DNA of 64,000 nucleotides from Serripes groenlandicus (GCA_031761405.1 JASEVX010000005.1:37556696-37620695); one strand, 5' to 3'. Shown: positions 23,691 through 35,483, counted from the first letter of the stretch. Notes: generated from the letters alone by a model not told the origin. Numbers and translations: made by a program.

Positions 23691-23804
23691 ACTTTTGTAA
23701 ATACAGTTGATATGATGATAGACGACCGTACGTGTGTGTGCCACTGAGAGGTTAGAAACCCATGTTATTGCTGGTTATATAGTTGGACTAAGATTGAGTA
23801 AAGC

Positions 23805-24105
23805 TTAACGCCTTTTTCAACGATATATCTGTTATATCACGATGGCTAGTTCACATGACACGTGTTTCCTTGCTTTTTCACAACTGTATTACCTCACACA
23901 ATATTCTGATCATGCAACTTGTTACATTCCCACATAGACTTGTTTACCTACTGGTGGAAGACGAATGACGTTGGTCACAAGTAAGGACATTTATCAGTCA
24001 TCAAAAAGAATGAATGGCCGTGGAGAGTTGGGCTACAACTTACGACCCCTGGATTGAAAGCCCTTGTCGCGACCGACTGAGCTATCGCTGCTCGACAGAC
24101 TACAC
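23805..24105 (-). repeat. tRNA-derived SINE (second subfamily)
   Basis: Minus-strand order is a degenerate TAGCTCAGTCGG-type head near 24090, then GGCCATTCATTC, CGTCATTCGTCTTCCACCA and the 3' core near 23815. It matches 20847-21140 in reverse orientation. Confidence 0.7.
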
Positions 24106-24469
24106 ACATTTTGACTAGCACTGTTATACGGCGAGCATAATGTTCTACGAACGCTTGTGGGATTACGGGAAAGTCTAGTAACAACTTTTTGAGTAGTCAT
24201 TGATTAAGTCATTGATATACTAGGTACAAACATCAAACAACACATAGACTGAAATATTTATTACAGATAACAATGATAATATTGATAGTAAATGAGTTTA
24301 AATGTAGTTAACAATAAAACGTCGGAATATTTACGAATATCTTACAGATTTTTAAACAAACCATTACCACAGTTTTTTAACAATGGAAAGAGTTTATTTT
24401 AAGCAAGTTTAGCCATATTGTCCCTTTTTTTGATATTGTTTGTCAAAACTATGGTGGCATACTTCTGGC

Positions 24470-24752
24470 ACCACATAACCACTTAAATATCACGTTATAT
24501 AACTAGTTAGTCACTTAATTATAACGATAAATATCTGATTAACGCGTTAATTTTGATGTTAACAGATACTTATGTCAATACAAAAAAGTCTATGTTACTG
24601 CCCACTACTGCCAACAGATACCTACATAATGCCATTCTTTATATATATTAAGTGGTTAACGTCTTATGTAACTAGTTAATCAGATATGTATCGTGATATG
24701 TATGTGGTTAACTAGTTAGTCAGATAAGTATCGTGATAATTATGTGGTTGCC
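24470..24752. mobile_element. Possible inverted-repeat element
   Basis: The left edge CACATAACCACTTAAATATC then ACG is roughly the inverse of the right edge CGTGATAATTATGTGGTT. AACTAGTTAGTCA recurs inside. Only one copy is present, so the boundaries are uncertain. Confidence 0.4.
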
Positions 24753-24872
24753 TCAATGTTTTCAACTCTATTACATAATTAAACTCTTATTTATGGATAT
24801 ATTTCACAATTTTGCCAATATGTTTTCAAAGTCGTCTGCTGCATAATTGTCGGTATGTGAGAAAAGGTTAAA
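24753..24872 (-). mobile_element. Family 1 MITE, right half
   Basis: Contains TCAATGTTTTCAACTCTATT, AAAGTCGTCTGCTGCA and the terminus GTGAGAAAAGGTTAA. Confidence 0.6.
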
Positions 24873-25235
24873 TAGTCCGACAGTTGTTTCACCCGGAATT
24901 TTCATTTGCAAACAATCAAAACGACGTAAGTAAAATAACACACTTCATTGCAATAAAGCAAGGTCATCTGTGCTATTTTTAGAACATAGAACAGTACGTT
25001 GTGTCTTTTTAATAATAAAGTGTATAAAATCACCATGAAGGACGTTTAGTTGCCAGAAAGGCTTCTATTGCATCTGAACATCTATATAAAATTGCAGCGA
25101 CATGTTAATTGATACAGGTCATGGTGAACCAATCTTATCACGTGATGGAAAGATAAATTTTAAATTCAATCTAACTATTATGTTTGGTCGTTTGGTAACG
25201 TGATACGTTTGATATAGATATTTTTTAATGTCTAT

Positions 25236-25430
25236 CAACCCTTTCTTCTGAGCAGATACATTTCGATGCACCATGCATCTTCAGCAGACCTGTTTTGAAA
25301 ACAGAACAGCAAAATGAGAAAGTACTCATAATGAGCAAGTTCACCTGTTGCCACAATGTATACAACCCTGTTGTATAATTAAAGTTTCATTGTAGACGGT
25401 TAAGTCTAAATGCTTTCTAAGACGCTTCCA
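25236..25430 (-). mobile_element. Family 1 MITE, degraded
   Basis: Left end CAACCCTTTCTTCTGAG; centre GTACTCATAATGAGCAAGTTC; right end near GACGGTTAAG. Confidence 0.55.
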
Positions 25431-25842
25431 ACTTAAAACAAAGGTAAGCCTTTGATTCCTACCCATCTGATCAGAGTCGTTTCCGTTTGCTTTCATGGAG
25501 CTTTTGTTTTTACTTATATTGGCTTTTTTTATTAGAGCAGAGGTATATTTTAAAAGAGACCGTGTCGCGATTATTGGTCTGAAAATTAAATATGCTATTA
25601 TGTTCTTAGACTAGAAGTTAGTATATTTGCAAATAGTTATGTTTAAATTCGAAAATATATCCGTATACTGTGATGTCGTTTATGGTGTATGTGTTACCAG
25701 TTAGGCTTAGTGAGCTTTTGGTGCACGTTATCAGCTCTAAAGACTTGAATCATTCATACACATACTACTCAGTTAGAAATAACAGTTTATACATCAAGGA
25801 ACATTTTTGTTGTGACTCCTAAAACGTGAGACAATCCCTTTA
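25431..25842. other. No gene seen
   Basis: AT-rich sequence without a recognised repeat or frame. Confidence 0.5.
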
Positions 25843-26015
25843 ACCCTTTCCTACAAATAGACGCTTTCTGGCACCTCGACATTTGAAAACATTGTAGGGA
25901 TTCAATTCTGTTCAATAACTAACTATACTTTATATTTATAGGGAGTTTGTTTACTTTTACGTAGACGTTTTCAAAGTGGTCTGTTGTAGATTTATTTGTA
26001 TGCGGGAAAGAGCTA
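25843..26015 (-). mobile_element. Family 1 MITE, internally deleted
   Basis: Left end TTAACCCTTTCCTACA and right end TGCGGGAAAGAGCTAA. Most of the central palindrome is missing. Confidence 0.65.
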
Positions 26016-26406
26016 ATTGTAATTGTTTTACTTTATTTAACATGACACAATTATTTTTAATTGTGAACTAAGTAACTTCTCAGCAAAATAATCAGCTGTA
26101 CATACATATCGAGCCTTTGTCGTCTACAGGGACATAACGATCCGTAATGACCTAGGCTTACCATTTCCGTTGACACAGCAGGCGTTTATCTTATTACAAC
26201 AATACAATGGTATTCACTTCTATGTAATCATTCAGCCACGGCGTATTCATAATAAGTGTAAGCAAAGATCTGATTGCACATGGGAATTTATACTATCTGA
26301 TCCAAATGTACATTATTGTAAGAACTTTCTAGACACCACTTCAAATGACTAAATAGCGACCAGAACATATCCAGATCAAAATAAAGAATTATTCGCAAAT
26401 TTTATA

Positions 26407-26656
26407 TGAGCCGTTCCACGAGAAAACCAACATTATGGACTCTGCGTAATGTATCGACCCAGATCAGCGCAGGTTAATCCGGGCCGACACTTTCCGTCTC
26501 AGGGGGATAGAGGTATAGTGTAATGATTCCTGAAACAGAAAATCCACAGGAGGCGAAAAAAGTATATCGTGGTTAGCCTGCGCGGCATGCTTAGGCTGAT
26601 CCGGGTCGATACTTAACGTAGAGTCCACAATGTTGGTTATATCGTGGAACGGCTCA
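26407..26656 (+). mobile_element. Family 2 MITE just beyond the 3' end of the tyrosine-motif gene
   Basis: Ends TGAGCCGTTCCACGAGAAAA and TATATCGTGGAACGGCTCA, both flanked by TA. It lies 34 bp past the stop codon of the minus-strand gene. Confidence 0.85.
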
Positions 26657-26661
26657 TATGG

Positions 26662-26667
26662 TTTATT
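26662..26667 (-). terminator. Possible polyadenylation signal AATAAA
   Basis: AATAAA on the minus strand, 24 bases after the stop at 26691. The resulting 3' UTR would be very short, so an alternative site further left is possible. Confidence 0.35.
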
Positions 26668-26690
26668 TCGTTTGGATGGGCACTGTACTA

Positions 26691-27769
26691 TTAGAAGTAA
26701 GCTGTTGGCGTGACTGATGTCGAACAATCTTCCTTGTCATTTGACTTGTCCATTGTGATACCAGGACTGTCCGATACCTGAACACCAATACTCACAACGT
26801 TCGGTTTACCCTTTATGAAGCCGAAATCAAACTCTTTATCAAGCGGCATATGAATATCAGGTGCTTGAACTCCGACCTCTTTCATGATGATAACTTTAGG
26901 CTTGAATGAAAGCTTGATAGAAGCTCTCGAAATCACTGTCGGTGAAACGGGTGTAACGGGTTCGCCACTTTTCGAATTCTCTGTTTCACAATCTTGAAGA
27001 AGAATATTGCTCTTATCTGCTACCGTGATGTCCAAATTAACTGGTCTGTCCGTCTTAGCCACGTCGTCATGGTCTTTTACCAGCTGCTCTAATTGAACAT
27101 AAGCGTCACTTTCACTGTCCGGCTGTATTTTGTTTTCTTTACTCTGAATTTGTTTTAACTCAGCTTCAAATGATACGTCCGAATAGATAACATTTGAGTA
27201 AGCAGCTGTACTGTTTTGTTGACCATTATCTGTATTTTTGATTTCAGCTTCATTTACATCTTCTCCAGCCTCAACAGACGTTGTTTCATATGAAGCTGGT
27301 GCTGCTTTACATTCAAGAGCAGATACAGCTTCATTTGTTATACTTTCTTCAACGGGTACCAGACTGTCTTGAGCGATATCTTCTGCCTCTTTATCTACTG
27401 TTTCCGTTTGCTGTGTGGTATCCGACACATCTTTATCATCAGATTGAATGACATTGACAGACTCCTTTTGTTTTTCACCAAAAGTTTTTTCAGTTTTATC
27501 AGATTTAACAATTTGCGCATACTCATCATCCCCAGCATAAATATACTTCGATGGTAATGTGTTTTCTTGCGCTTTCTCAAAAACTGTTTTGACTAATTCG
27601 TCTTTCGTAATATTGACGTAAACCCCCACGCCGCTACTATCGTCTATAAGATTGGGCGTTTCCGCGTTCAGCTCTTGCATTCCTTTCTGTGTAGAGCCAA
27701 TAATTTCACCAGGTACTTTCGCTGATTTAGAACCAGATGGGTCCAATGACACTTGTACATCGTCCTCAT
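26691..27769 (-). CDS. Terminal exon of an acidic tyrosine-motif protein
   Basis: The exon follows a classic acceptor (CACATTTCTTTTCAG|ATGAGG) and runs 359 codons to a TAA. It enters in phase 1: two bases complete an Asp codon begun in the previous exon. Counting from that residue, it has Tyr at 51 in VYVNI, 78 and 84 in KYIYAG and DEYAQIV, and later AYSNV, IYSDV and AYVQL. These fit Y-x-N-x (Grb2-type SH2) and Y-x-x-aliphatic motifs. The rest is rich in Glu, Asp, Ser, Thr and Lys and is likely disordered; near the end are KEVGVQAPD and SIGVQVSD. There is no recognised folded domain and no membrane segment. I infer a signalling scaffold or receptor tail. The ATG upstream at 27791 belongs to the intron. 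Confidence 0.7.
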
Positions 27770-28177
27770 CTGAAAAGAAATGTGAAAACAAACTTTTACC
27801 CCAGTGTAGGTAACGCCGGTGATCGTTGAAGATAAATATATATTGTTTGTGAATAGGTGAATAGGTGCGAATATGTCCATCGCATTCACATACTTATAAA
27901 CCATTTCTTCTATCAAATATGGAGACTTATGAGATAATACTAGGTTGAAACTGATAAACCAGACAGTTTTATCATGAAAGGTTATTCCTTTTGACTGAGG
28001 AAGTTGATCCTTATAGAGAAGTGTTGCTGCGTAAGAATGTTATTAACACCACCCTGAAGGAAAACTTCTATTCAACTTCTATGAAAATAAGATGAAAGCC
28101 ACTGATATTTAAAAATATTATGTTAGAGGAGGTAAAAAAATACTGTTGAACTATATTTTCCTTTTTCATTTAACTTT
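27770..28177. other. Intron sequence of the minus-strand gene
   Basis: The pyrimidine-rich tract next to 27770 on the minus strand supports the acceptor. No other feature is recognised up to the SINE. Confidence 0.6.
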
Positions 28178-28437
28178 ACCGCCGTAGAGGCGTAGTGGAA
28201 GAGCGTCCGAGAGGTCACGGGTTCGATCCCTGACCAGATCATACAAAGGACTTTAAAAGTGGTAGTGATGGCTTTCCCCATGACACTCTGAATTGTTTGT
28301 TTAGCATTACGACTCGCTGGTGTCAGGATAAATGGACCAATACTACTCGTACAAATACCCATCATGAAACGCCGTGATATAACTGAAAATGTGTTTAAAG
28401 TGGCGTAATACACCATACAAACAACAAACAAACATTT
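28178..28437 (+). repeat. tRNA-derived SINE, full-length, in intron
   Basis: Head with GAGGCGTAGTGGAAGAG and GGGTTCGATCCC, body with GGTGTCAGGATAAATGGACC, core CGTGATATAACTGAAAATGT then AAAGTGGCGTAATA, and an ACAAACAAACAAAC tail. It is antisense to the host gene and abuts the 26-bp array. Confidence 0.8.
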
Positions 28438-29740
28438 TACTGTATAGATATGAGCGGACGTTTTACTGTATAGATATGAGCGGAAATTTTACTGTATAGA
28501 TATGAGCGGACGTTTTACTGTATAGATATGAGCGGACGTTTTGCTGTATAGATATGAGCGGACATTTTACTGTATAGATATGAGCGGACGTTTTACTGTA
28601 TAGATATGAGCGGACGTTTTACTGTATAGATATGAGCGGACATTTTACTGTATAGATATGAGCGGACTTTTTACTGTATAGATATGAGCGGACATTTTAC
28701 TGTATAGATATGAGCGGACTTTTTACTGTATAGATATGAGCGGACATTTTACTGTATAGATATGAGCGGATATTTTACTGTATAGATATGAGCGGACTTT
28801 TTACTGTATAGATATGAGCGGACATTTTACTGTATAGATATGAGCGGACTTTTTACTGTATAGATATGAGCGGACTTTTTACTGTATAGATATGAGCGGA
28901 CTTTTTACTGTATAGATATGAGCGGACTTTTTACTGTATAAATATGAGCGGACATTTTACTGTATAGATATGAGCGGACATTTTACTGTATAGATATGAG
29001 CGGACTTTTTACTGCATAGATATGAGCGGACATTTTACTGTATAGATATGAGCGGACTTTTTACTGTATAGATATGAGCGGACTTTTTACTGTATAGATA
29101 TGAGCGGACATTTTACTGTATAGATATGAGCGGACGTTTTACTGTATAGATATGAGCGGACTTTTTACTGTATAGATATGAGCGGACTTTTTACTGTATA
29201 GATATGAGCGGACATTTTACTATATAGATATGAGCGGACATTTTACTGTATAGATATGAGCGGACTTTTTACTGTATAGATATGAGCGGACATTTTACTG
29301 TATAGATATGAGCGGACTTTTTACTGTATAGATATGAGCGGACATTTTACTGTATAGATATGAGCGGACTTTTTACTGTATAGATATGAGCGGACATTTT
29401 ACTGTATAGATATGAGCGGACTTTTAACTGTATAGATATGAGCGGACTTTTTACTGTATAGATATGAGCGGACTTTTTACTGTATAGATATGAGCGGACA
29501 TTTTACTGTATAGATATGAGCGGACTTTTTACTGTATAGATATGAGCGGACGTTTTACTGTATATATATGAGCGGACGTTTTACTGTATAGATATGAGCG
29601 GACATTTTACTGTATAGATATGAGCGGACTTTTTACTGTATAGATATGAGCGGACATTTTACTGTATAGATATGAGCGGACTTTTTACTGTATAGATATG
29701 AGCGGACATTTTACTGTATAGATATGAGCGGACTTTTTAC
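28436..29740 (+). repeat. 26-bp satellite array, about 50 copies, ending at a splice donor
   Basis: The unit is TTTTACTGTATAGATATGAG followed by CGGACA, CGGACT or CGGACG. Copies are nearly identical, with variation concentrated at one position next to the T-run. The right end, GCGGACTTTTTAC, is also the 5' end of the intron after the exon at 29815-29741. Confidence 0.95.
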
Positions 29741-29815
29741 CTTGAGATAGATCCGATACGGCCACACCTTCAAACGCGTCTGTGTCTGTGTAGTTAATCT
29801 CATCCTCCACAATAC
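29741..29815 (-). CDS. 75-bp internal exon of the tyrosine-motif gene
   Basis: Acceptor TCTATTGCAG|GTATTG and donor CTCAAG|GTAAAA bound 75 bases. The frame enters and leaves in phase 1 and encodes IVEDEINYTDTDAF followed by EGVAVSDLSQ. Joined to the exon at 38607 it makes RRS|IVEDE and to the terminal exon it makes LSQ|DEDD, both without stops. Composition is acidic like the neighbouring exons. The intron bases after the donor are the first unit of the 26-bp array. Confidence 0.65.
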
Positions 29816-30164
29816 CTGCAATAGATACATAGAAGTTAGTGAATAGATCGTTTTGCTTCAATGATAGGTAATTCGTATAGATATTGGAGTCGCACGATGT
29901 GATAAGGAGATTAATTGCACGTGCGATTACTGACGGTCCAGACGAGCTCGTCCGTACGAATAGTTTCGCCATCACGTTCCTAAAATATATAACACTGTAT
30001 TGACTCTTAAACAGTAGACGGATGTTTGGATATGTTCAACATAGCTGGTACCAATGATCTGTCGTCTTCAATCCGGGTAAGAATGAATTATGTCTACGTG
30101 TTAGAAGACGGTTTGAACAGAGTAAACCCTAATACATAAAATAACAATATACATACGTCGTTAG
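29816..30164. other. Intron sequence; nothing recognised
   Basis: Mostly unique sequence upstream of the 75-bp exon on the minus strand; it ends at element Z. Confidence 0.5.
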
Positions 30165-30960
30165 TGTAAACAAGATGGCCATGATGGCCCTGGATCGCTC
30201 ACATGAGTTATGCAAACCACATAGCCAATCAAAATAACTCATTTTGTGGTCCGGTAAGCTATATTAAAGTGTTAAAAAGCTTTTCCTTCAATTTGGCATA
30301 GTGACCTAGTTCTTGACCGGACTAGAGTCGTGTTTAAACCTAGCCTCGATACAATCAAAACACCCATTCTAACAAAGTTTCAACATGCTCAAATTCAAAA
30401 TGCGGCATTCAGAGTGTTTACAAGATTGTTATTCAATTTGGTCTAGTGGCATAGCTTTTGACCCGACATGACCCATATTTAAACTTGAACTAGATATCAT
30501 CAAGACAACATTCTGAAAAAGTTTCAAGCTGCTGATGTAAACAAAAATGCAGTCTCTAGATTGTTAACAAGATTTCCTTCAATGTTGGCCTAGTGACCTA
30601 GTTTATAACCCGGACATGACCTGTATGTAAATTTAGTCTAGATATCACCAATAATTTATTCTAACAAAGTTTCAACATGCTTAAGACAATATTTCAGCAT
30701 CGAGAGTGCTTACAATATTTTTCCTTCAAGTTATCATTGTGACCTAGTTTCGAACTTGGCCTGGATATCATCAAGGCAAAGATTTCAACCTACTGGAGCA
30801 ATAAATGCGGTCTCTAGTGTGTTCACATGATTTTCCTTCAATTTGGCCTAGTGACCTAGATCATGGCCGGACTTGATCTACATTTGAACTAAGCATAGAT
30901 ATCATCAAATAATTGTTCTGACAACGTTTCAACATGCTCCAGTTAAAATAAGGCCCCAAT
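30165..30960 (+). repeat. Element Z: dispersed repeat with internal tandem structure
   Basis: It opens with GATGGCCATGATGGCCCTGG then ATCGCTCAC, a start shared with element Y, and continues with about six degraded units of 110-130 bp carrying CTAGTGACCTAG, TGACCCGACATGACC, ATATCATCAA and AAAGTTTCAACATGCT. Confidence 0.65.
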
Positions 30961-31436
30961 AGTGTTAGCAAGATTCAACTTGATATAGCGACCTATTTGT
31001 TGACAGCACATGTTCCATTTTCTAACTTGGCTAATATGTAATGAAGATGTATGATCTGATAAATTAGGCTTACGTAAATGTTGTTTAAAGTCGAGTATAG
31101 CAGGATAAGGGTTAACCTGGTGTGGTAAATCTATTGGCCTCTTAAAGTTTAGAGCTAAACGATCCAAAACTAAATATATTGGATAAAAAGATGGGTAAGT
31201 CTGTGCAAATTTAATATAAGTGCAAGAAATATATTTAAAAATGTTGCAGAAAACGAGAAAATTCTCGCTATATATACGCAATACATTGACTCGGCATGTA
31301 AATGTGTATAGATAGTCTGTTGAATATGTATATCCGAGGACAGTGTAGCCGTATCCTTGTATAGTAGTCGGTGTTCATGCTAAATATCAATAATAGTAAC
31401 ATTGAAAAGAATTATTTTAATGGATGTGACAATGAA
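30961..31436. other. No gene seen
   Basis: AT-rich intron sequence. No conserved frame or recognised repeat was seen. Confidence 0.5.
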
Positions 31437-31557
31437 AAGATAATGGGAAAAGGGAGAAATTGCTCACTTTGAGCAACTGTTCCTTTATCCATAATGTTTT
31501 TAAGAACATTTCCTCTGCACATGTGTCAGAAATGGTCTGTATCAGACAAAGCGTTAA
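31437..31557 (+). mobile_element. Family 1 MITE, right part, sharing a TTAA with the next copy
   Basis: Contains GAGAAATTGCTCACTTTGAG, TTTTAAGAACATTTCCTCTG and ends AGACAAAGCGTTAA. That TTAA is also the left TTAA of the copy at 31554. Confidence 0.65.
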
Positions 31558-31777
31558 CCCTTTCCCACATACAACACATGTGCAGCAGACGACTTTAAAA
31601 TAATCCTCAATATAGAATTGTTTTATAAATGATAGTATGATTAGTGAATTGAGTTGAAATCATTGTGGCAAAATGAAGAAATTGCTCATGGTGACCAATT
31701 TCTCCTTTTGCCACATGATTTCAAAAGTCGTCCGCAGCAGAGGCGTCAGGAAGCGTCTATATGTGGGAAAGCGTTAA
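31554..31777 (+). mobile_element. Family 1 MITE, complete, TTAA on both sides
   Basis: TTAACCCTTTCCCACATACA at the left and TATGTGGGAAAGCGTTAA at the right. Both CTGC(A)GCAGA segments and the central palindrome (AATTGCTCATGGTGACCAATT) are present. Confidence 0.85.
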
Positions 31778-32004
31778 CCGTGTATATGCATAGATAAAGA
31801 TGAGAAAGAACATGATGTTATGCACTATTTACATCTATTTATAATATCATCATACGAATACATTATGATATGCGCCCGCCCCGTCTGACAAAAACCGACA
31901 TCACGCGTTTTCCGACTAGCAGCGATTCAGATACGTGTGGAGCTTCTCGCAGCCTGACCAGCTTCTCCCCTGTTCGCATCATGTATATACGCATGTTGGA
32001 CAGA

Positions 32005-32318
32005 TATAAACGAAATCTAACCCGCGATAACTCGAATATGGGAATATTCGAATATATCGTTTAACTCAAGCCATTTCGTGGAAAAGGTCAGTCGTTTGAA
32101 AACAGCGTAGCAGCATACGGGCCATCACACCTGCACATGTGCTGGCTTTTTTATATAAGTTTATCATCGGCTTGTTTTTTATAATAAACTCTACAGTACA
32201 AATGTGTTATGATGCTGAAATTACACAAACGAATGTCGCTTACATTCACTCGAACACGTCGATAACTCGAAGTAATTTATGGATCCCTTTCGAATTCGAG
32301 TAATGGTGAATCCACTGT
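32005..32318. mobile_element. Possible pogo/Tigger-like inverted-repeat remnant
   Basis: CGCGATAACTCGAATATGGG near 32023 and, inverted, TTTCGAATTCGAGTAATGGT then GAATCCACTGTATAC near 32285-32318. A related single end is at 36708-36790. The assignment relies on the general look of pogo-type termini and is weak. Confidence 0.4.
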
Positions 32319-32489
32319 ATACATGTTCATAGTAATTGCCTTTAATTTGAAAAAAGATAACAGACGGTAGATTTTCGTGTGACAGTTGTTATCATATGAA
32401 TAACTACGCATGTGTAACTTGATCGTATCGTATTTTTGTTGAGACAAGAAGTAATCCTAGAAAAATTAATATAGACAAACACATTTCGT

Positions 32490-32720
32490 CGTGGCGCCAG
32501 TACGGCACGGCGTAAGTTACCAGTACAACACGGCGTAAGTTACCAGAACGACTGCTGCATTTATCCTGACACCAGCGAATCAGTCGTAATACTAACTTCA
32601 CAATCATGGACACCAAGTAGAGAAAGCTACTGGTTAGTTACCCAGGAAATATGAACACATGTATCTTCGCAATGGTGCGATTGATATACTAATGAAAGCG
32701 GCGTAAACTTGTATGAATCA
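32490..32720 (+). repeat. Scrambled SINE fragments
   Basis: GGCGTAAGTTACCAG occurs twice (near 32510 and 32530), followed by CATTTATCCTGACACCAGCG in antisense form and then a plus-sense 3' core (AATGAAAGCGGCGTAAACTT). Two partial SINEs appear to be joined head to tail. Confidence 0.5.
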
Positions 32721-32744
32721 ATAAAAACTCAGCCAGTCTTCTGT

Positions 32745-32945
32745 CGAGCCTATAGCTCAGTCAGTAGCGGCGAAGGCTATCGATCGAGGGCTCTTGAGTT
32801 CGAAGCCAGACTTGGCCAACATTCTTCCCGATCAATGGCAATGTCAAGTCATTGCCAGCGTCATTCGACATCCAACAATAGACTAAAGAGCCTATGTGGA
32901 CAGGTAGCCACTAGCCATGAAACAAGTAGTCTAAAGTGAATAGAT
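32745..32945 (+). repeat. tRNA-derived SINE, 5' two thirds
   Basis: TATAGCTCAGTCAGTAGC and CTTGAGTTCGAAGCC are the A- and B-box regions, followed by CTTGGCCAACATTCTTCCC and GCGTCATTCGACATCCAACA. It belongs to the subfamily at 20847. Confidence 0.65.
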
Positions 32946-33159
32946 GATGTTTCTCTCAAATAACGCCCTAGTGGGTATCTCATCGATCCGCCATTAATAG
33001 GTGATCTAAGAACGAATTGTAAAACGTCGTCATGCAATACGTTTATACATTGAGGATTGGTCAGACAATACGAACATTCCTAAAAAAAGGTAATATTTCC
33101 CTTTTCAACAAACCTTTAAGAAAAGTTATATAAATAACCTAAATATGTGAAATTTAGAT

Positions 33160-33281
33160 GAAACATTGTAACAACAGGCGATATTGCTCATGATGAACAA
33201 TTTCTCCTTTTGCCACAAAGTTTTCAATAGTTGTCTGCAGCATATTCCTTAAAATGCGACTGTTTGTGGACGGTTAAATGT
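33160..33281 (-). mobile_element. Family 1 MITE, half copy
   Basis: Hairpin TTGCTCATGATGAACAATTT then CTCCTTTTGCCACAAAG, with a right end GTGGACGGTTAAA. Confidence 0.6.
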
Positions 33282-33325
33282 ATGTGACGATATGCTAGTG
33301 GATTGGCACCATGAAAGTATGCGCA

Positions 33326-33554
33326 TTAACCCTTTCCCACCTGCAGACACATTTCGACGCAATAGCAGCAGACGACTTTAGAAAACAATGTGGCCAGAGT
33401 TGAAATTGCTCATGATGAGCAATTTCAACTTTGGCCACAATGTTTTCAGCTTTATTTAACAATTAAAGTCTCATTTGTGGAGATTTTTCAGGTTTTTGTC
33501 ACTATGTTTTTAAAGTCGTCTGCTGCAGATTTGTTGTATGTGGAAAAGGGTTAA
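33326..33554 (-). mobile_element. Family 1 MITE, complete, TTAA on both sides
   Basis: TTAACCCTTTCCCACCTGC and TGTGGAAAAGGGTTAA. The central palindrome is long and nearly perfect: AAATTGCTCATGATGAGCAA extended outward by GGCC(A) arms. Confidence 0.85.
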
Positions 33555-33707
33555 TACAAGATTTTTCACTTAACACTTGACTCTTGACCCTTAACAGACT
33601 GAAATAAAACGCATTCTTTTCACCCATACAGTTTCTCCCCAATTATATATACAGACTGTCAGTATTACCTTTCAGTTATTCCCGTAAGATGTTGTTACAG
33701 TCGACTC

Positions 33708-33859
33708 TTAGCCCTTTCCCACATACAACGTACCTATAGAAGTTTAATTTGAAACTATCGAGGTGAAGAGGTGGAAAATCAGTTTGAAACATTGTGGCAA
33801 GTGTCGAATACTACATATACATATTCGTCAACATAAGTCTATATCTGGGAAAGGGCTAA
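33708..33859 (+). mobile_element. Family 1 MITE, internally deleted
   Basis: TTAGCCCTTTCCCACATAC at the left and TCTGGGAAAGGGCTAA at the right: the terminal base change is the same on both sides, so the inverted termini stay matched. Confidence 0.65.
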
Positions 33860-34422
33860 AATGCACATCGAGAAAACGGTTAAAATAATAACACGTTCCC
33901 TTCTGAATGATTTGAGTATTTCGACATATATGGATTTATTTTTAGATCACAATATGTACAAACCGATCCAGTTGTTATGTTCCCAATAAATGGCATAAAC
34001 ATCTGATCCATGCGCTGTCAGGATATTTGGAATAAAAATACGATGTAAACTTAAAAACGTGAGTAAGAGGGAAATTGATCGTTTTCCCCGTTATGAATAC
34101 AAAATTCGTGTGCTACTCGACATTCTGTATCAGAGAAATACTAAATTTCAAGTTGTGTATCAAAATATCCCCATGTTACTGACGTTATAATCACTTAACC
34201 AAACAACTTATGAAATCAGGAAGTGATAGCATAATACAATCCACTGAGTAGTTTTATCCTTTGGGTTTTATGCCGATTTAAACAGCATTTCAGTTGTACC
34301 ACAGCGAAAGTATTTCAAGACAACTTTTAAACAGTTTTAAAACTTTGACTAAACTATCAATAATCTGGAGTTCAGAACGTTTAATGCCGTTACATGAAAC
34401 TGTACGGTATGCAAAGTGAATG
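33860..34422. other. No gene seen
   Basis: AT-rich sequence with no recognised feature apart from short SINE-like words near 34265. Confidence 0.45.
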
Positions 34423-34864
34423 TAACCCTTTCCCTCGTGTAGACGCTTTCTAACGCCTCTGAAGTAGACAACCTTTGAAATCATAGTGAAAAGTTGATAA
34501 ATTGCTCGTAATTATCAATATCTCCATTTGTCACAATGATTTTAACTCTAGTCAATAATCATACTATCATTTAAAGAGATAATTTCGAAGTCGTCTCCTG
34601 CAGATTTTCTATATTTTTGACTTGATAATTTCAAAGTCGTCTACTATCATTTAAAGAGATTTTCTAAATTTTGAACTTGATAATTTCGAAGTCGTCTCCT
34701 GCAGATTTTCTATATTTTTGACTTGATAATTTCAAAGTCGTCTACTATCATTTAAAGAGATTTTCTAAATTTTGAACTTGATAATTTCGAAGTCGTCTAC
34801 TGCAGATTTTCTATATTTTTGACATGATAATTTCAAAGTTTATTGTATGTGGGAAAAGGTTTAA
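34423..34864 (-). mobile_element. Family 1 MITE with internal tandem amplification
   Basis: Ends TAACCCTTTCCCTCGTGTAG and TATGTGGGAAAAGGTTTAA. The inner segment with TTTCTATATTTTTGACTTGA and AATTTCGAAGTCGTCT is repeated about three times between 34575 and 34835, which explains the length of over 400 bp. Confidence 0.75.
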
Positions 34865-34961
34865 GTGTTTGTTTATAAGTATCACCTCTATCGAAATGAC
34901 CAGTTTCTGACAAATGAGATATTTGCACATTTTTAATTCCCGATTCCTATCCGTTATGCCA

Positions 34962-35022
34962 GACATCAGACAGACATCAGACAGACATCAGACAAGCATC
35001 AGACAGACATCAGACAGGCATT
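34962..35022 (+). repeat. Minisatellite (ACATCAGACAG)n
   Basis: Five to six copies of an 11-bp unit with minor variation. Confidence 0.85.
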
Positions 35023-35084
35023 CGGTACCATTATTTAACGAGCTGGCGGTTAACCAATCGACATTATGAGAACGGACCCACTGT

Positions 35085-35165
35085 CGCCGCTGGGATTCGA
35101 ACCTTTGACATCCCGCTCCCGAAGCGGATATCTTGACCACGTTGGTACCGGGACCGGTATGTTTA
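35085..35165 (-). repeat. tRNA-like SINE head
   Basis: On the minus strand CCAACGTGGTCAAGATATCC and AAGGTTCGAATCCCAGC give an A-box-like and a B-box element at tRNA spacing. No SINE body is clear beside it. Confidence 0.5.
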
Positions 35166-35218
35166 CTCGGAGCACGGTTCAGTAACCAATACATGAGGCG
35201 AGACCCTACTAAATTATA

Positions 35219-35483
35219 TCAGTCGTTTCACAAGAAAAACCGACATTGTGGACTCTGCGTAAAGTATAGACACGGATCAGCCTAAGCATGCCGTGCAGTC
35301 TAACCTCGACAGACACATTTCGCCTCCTGCGGATTTTCTGTTTCAGGACTCAATACTCTTTACCTCTATACCCCTAAGAGGAATTGTGTCGGCCCAGATT
35401 AGCCTGCGCGGACTGCGCAGGCTGATCTGGATCGATACATTTCGCAGAGTCCTTAATGTTGGTTTTCTCTTGGAAGGGCTCAT
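35219..35483 (-). mobile_element. Family 2 MITE with T-run
   Basis: Left GTCGTTTCACAAGAAAAACC and right GGTTTTCTCTTGGAAGGGCT. The internal order (AAGCATGCCG first, GCGCAGGCTGATCTGG last) shows minus orientation. A poly-T tract follows at about 35488-35507. Confidence 0.8.
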
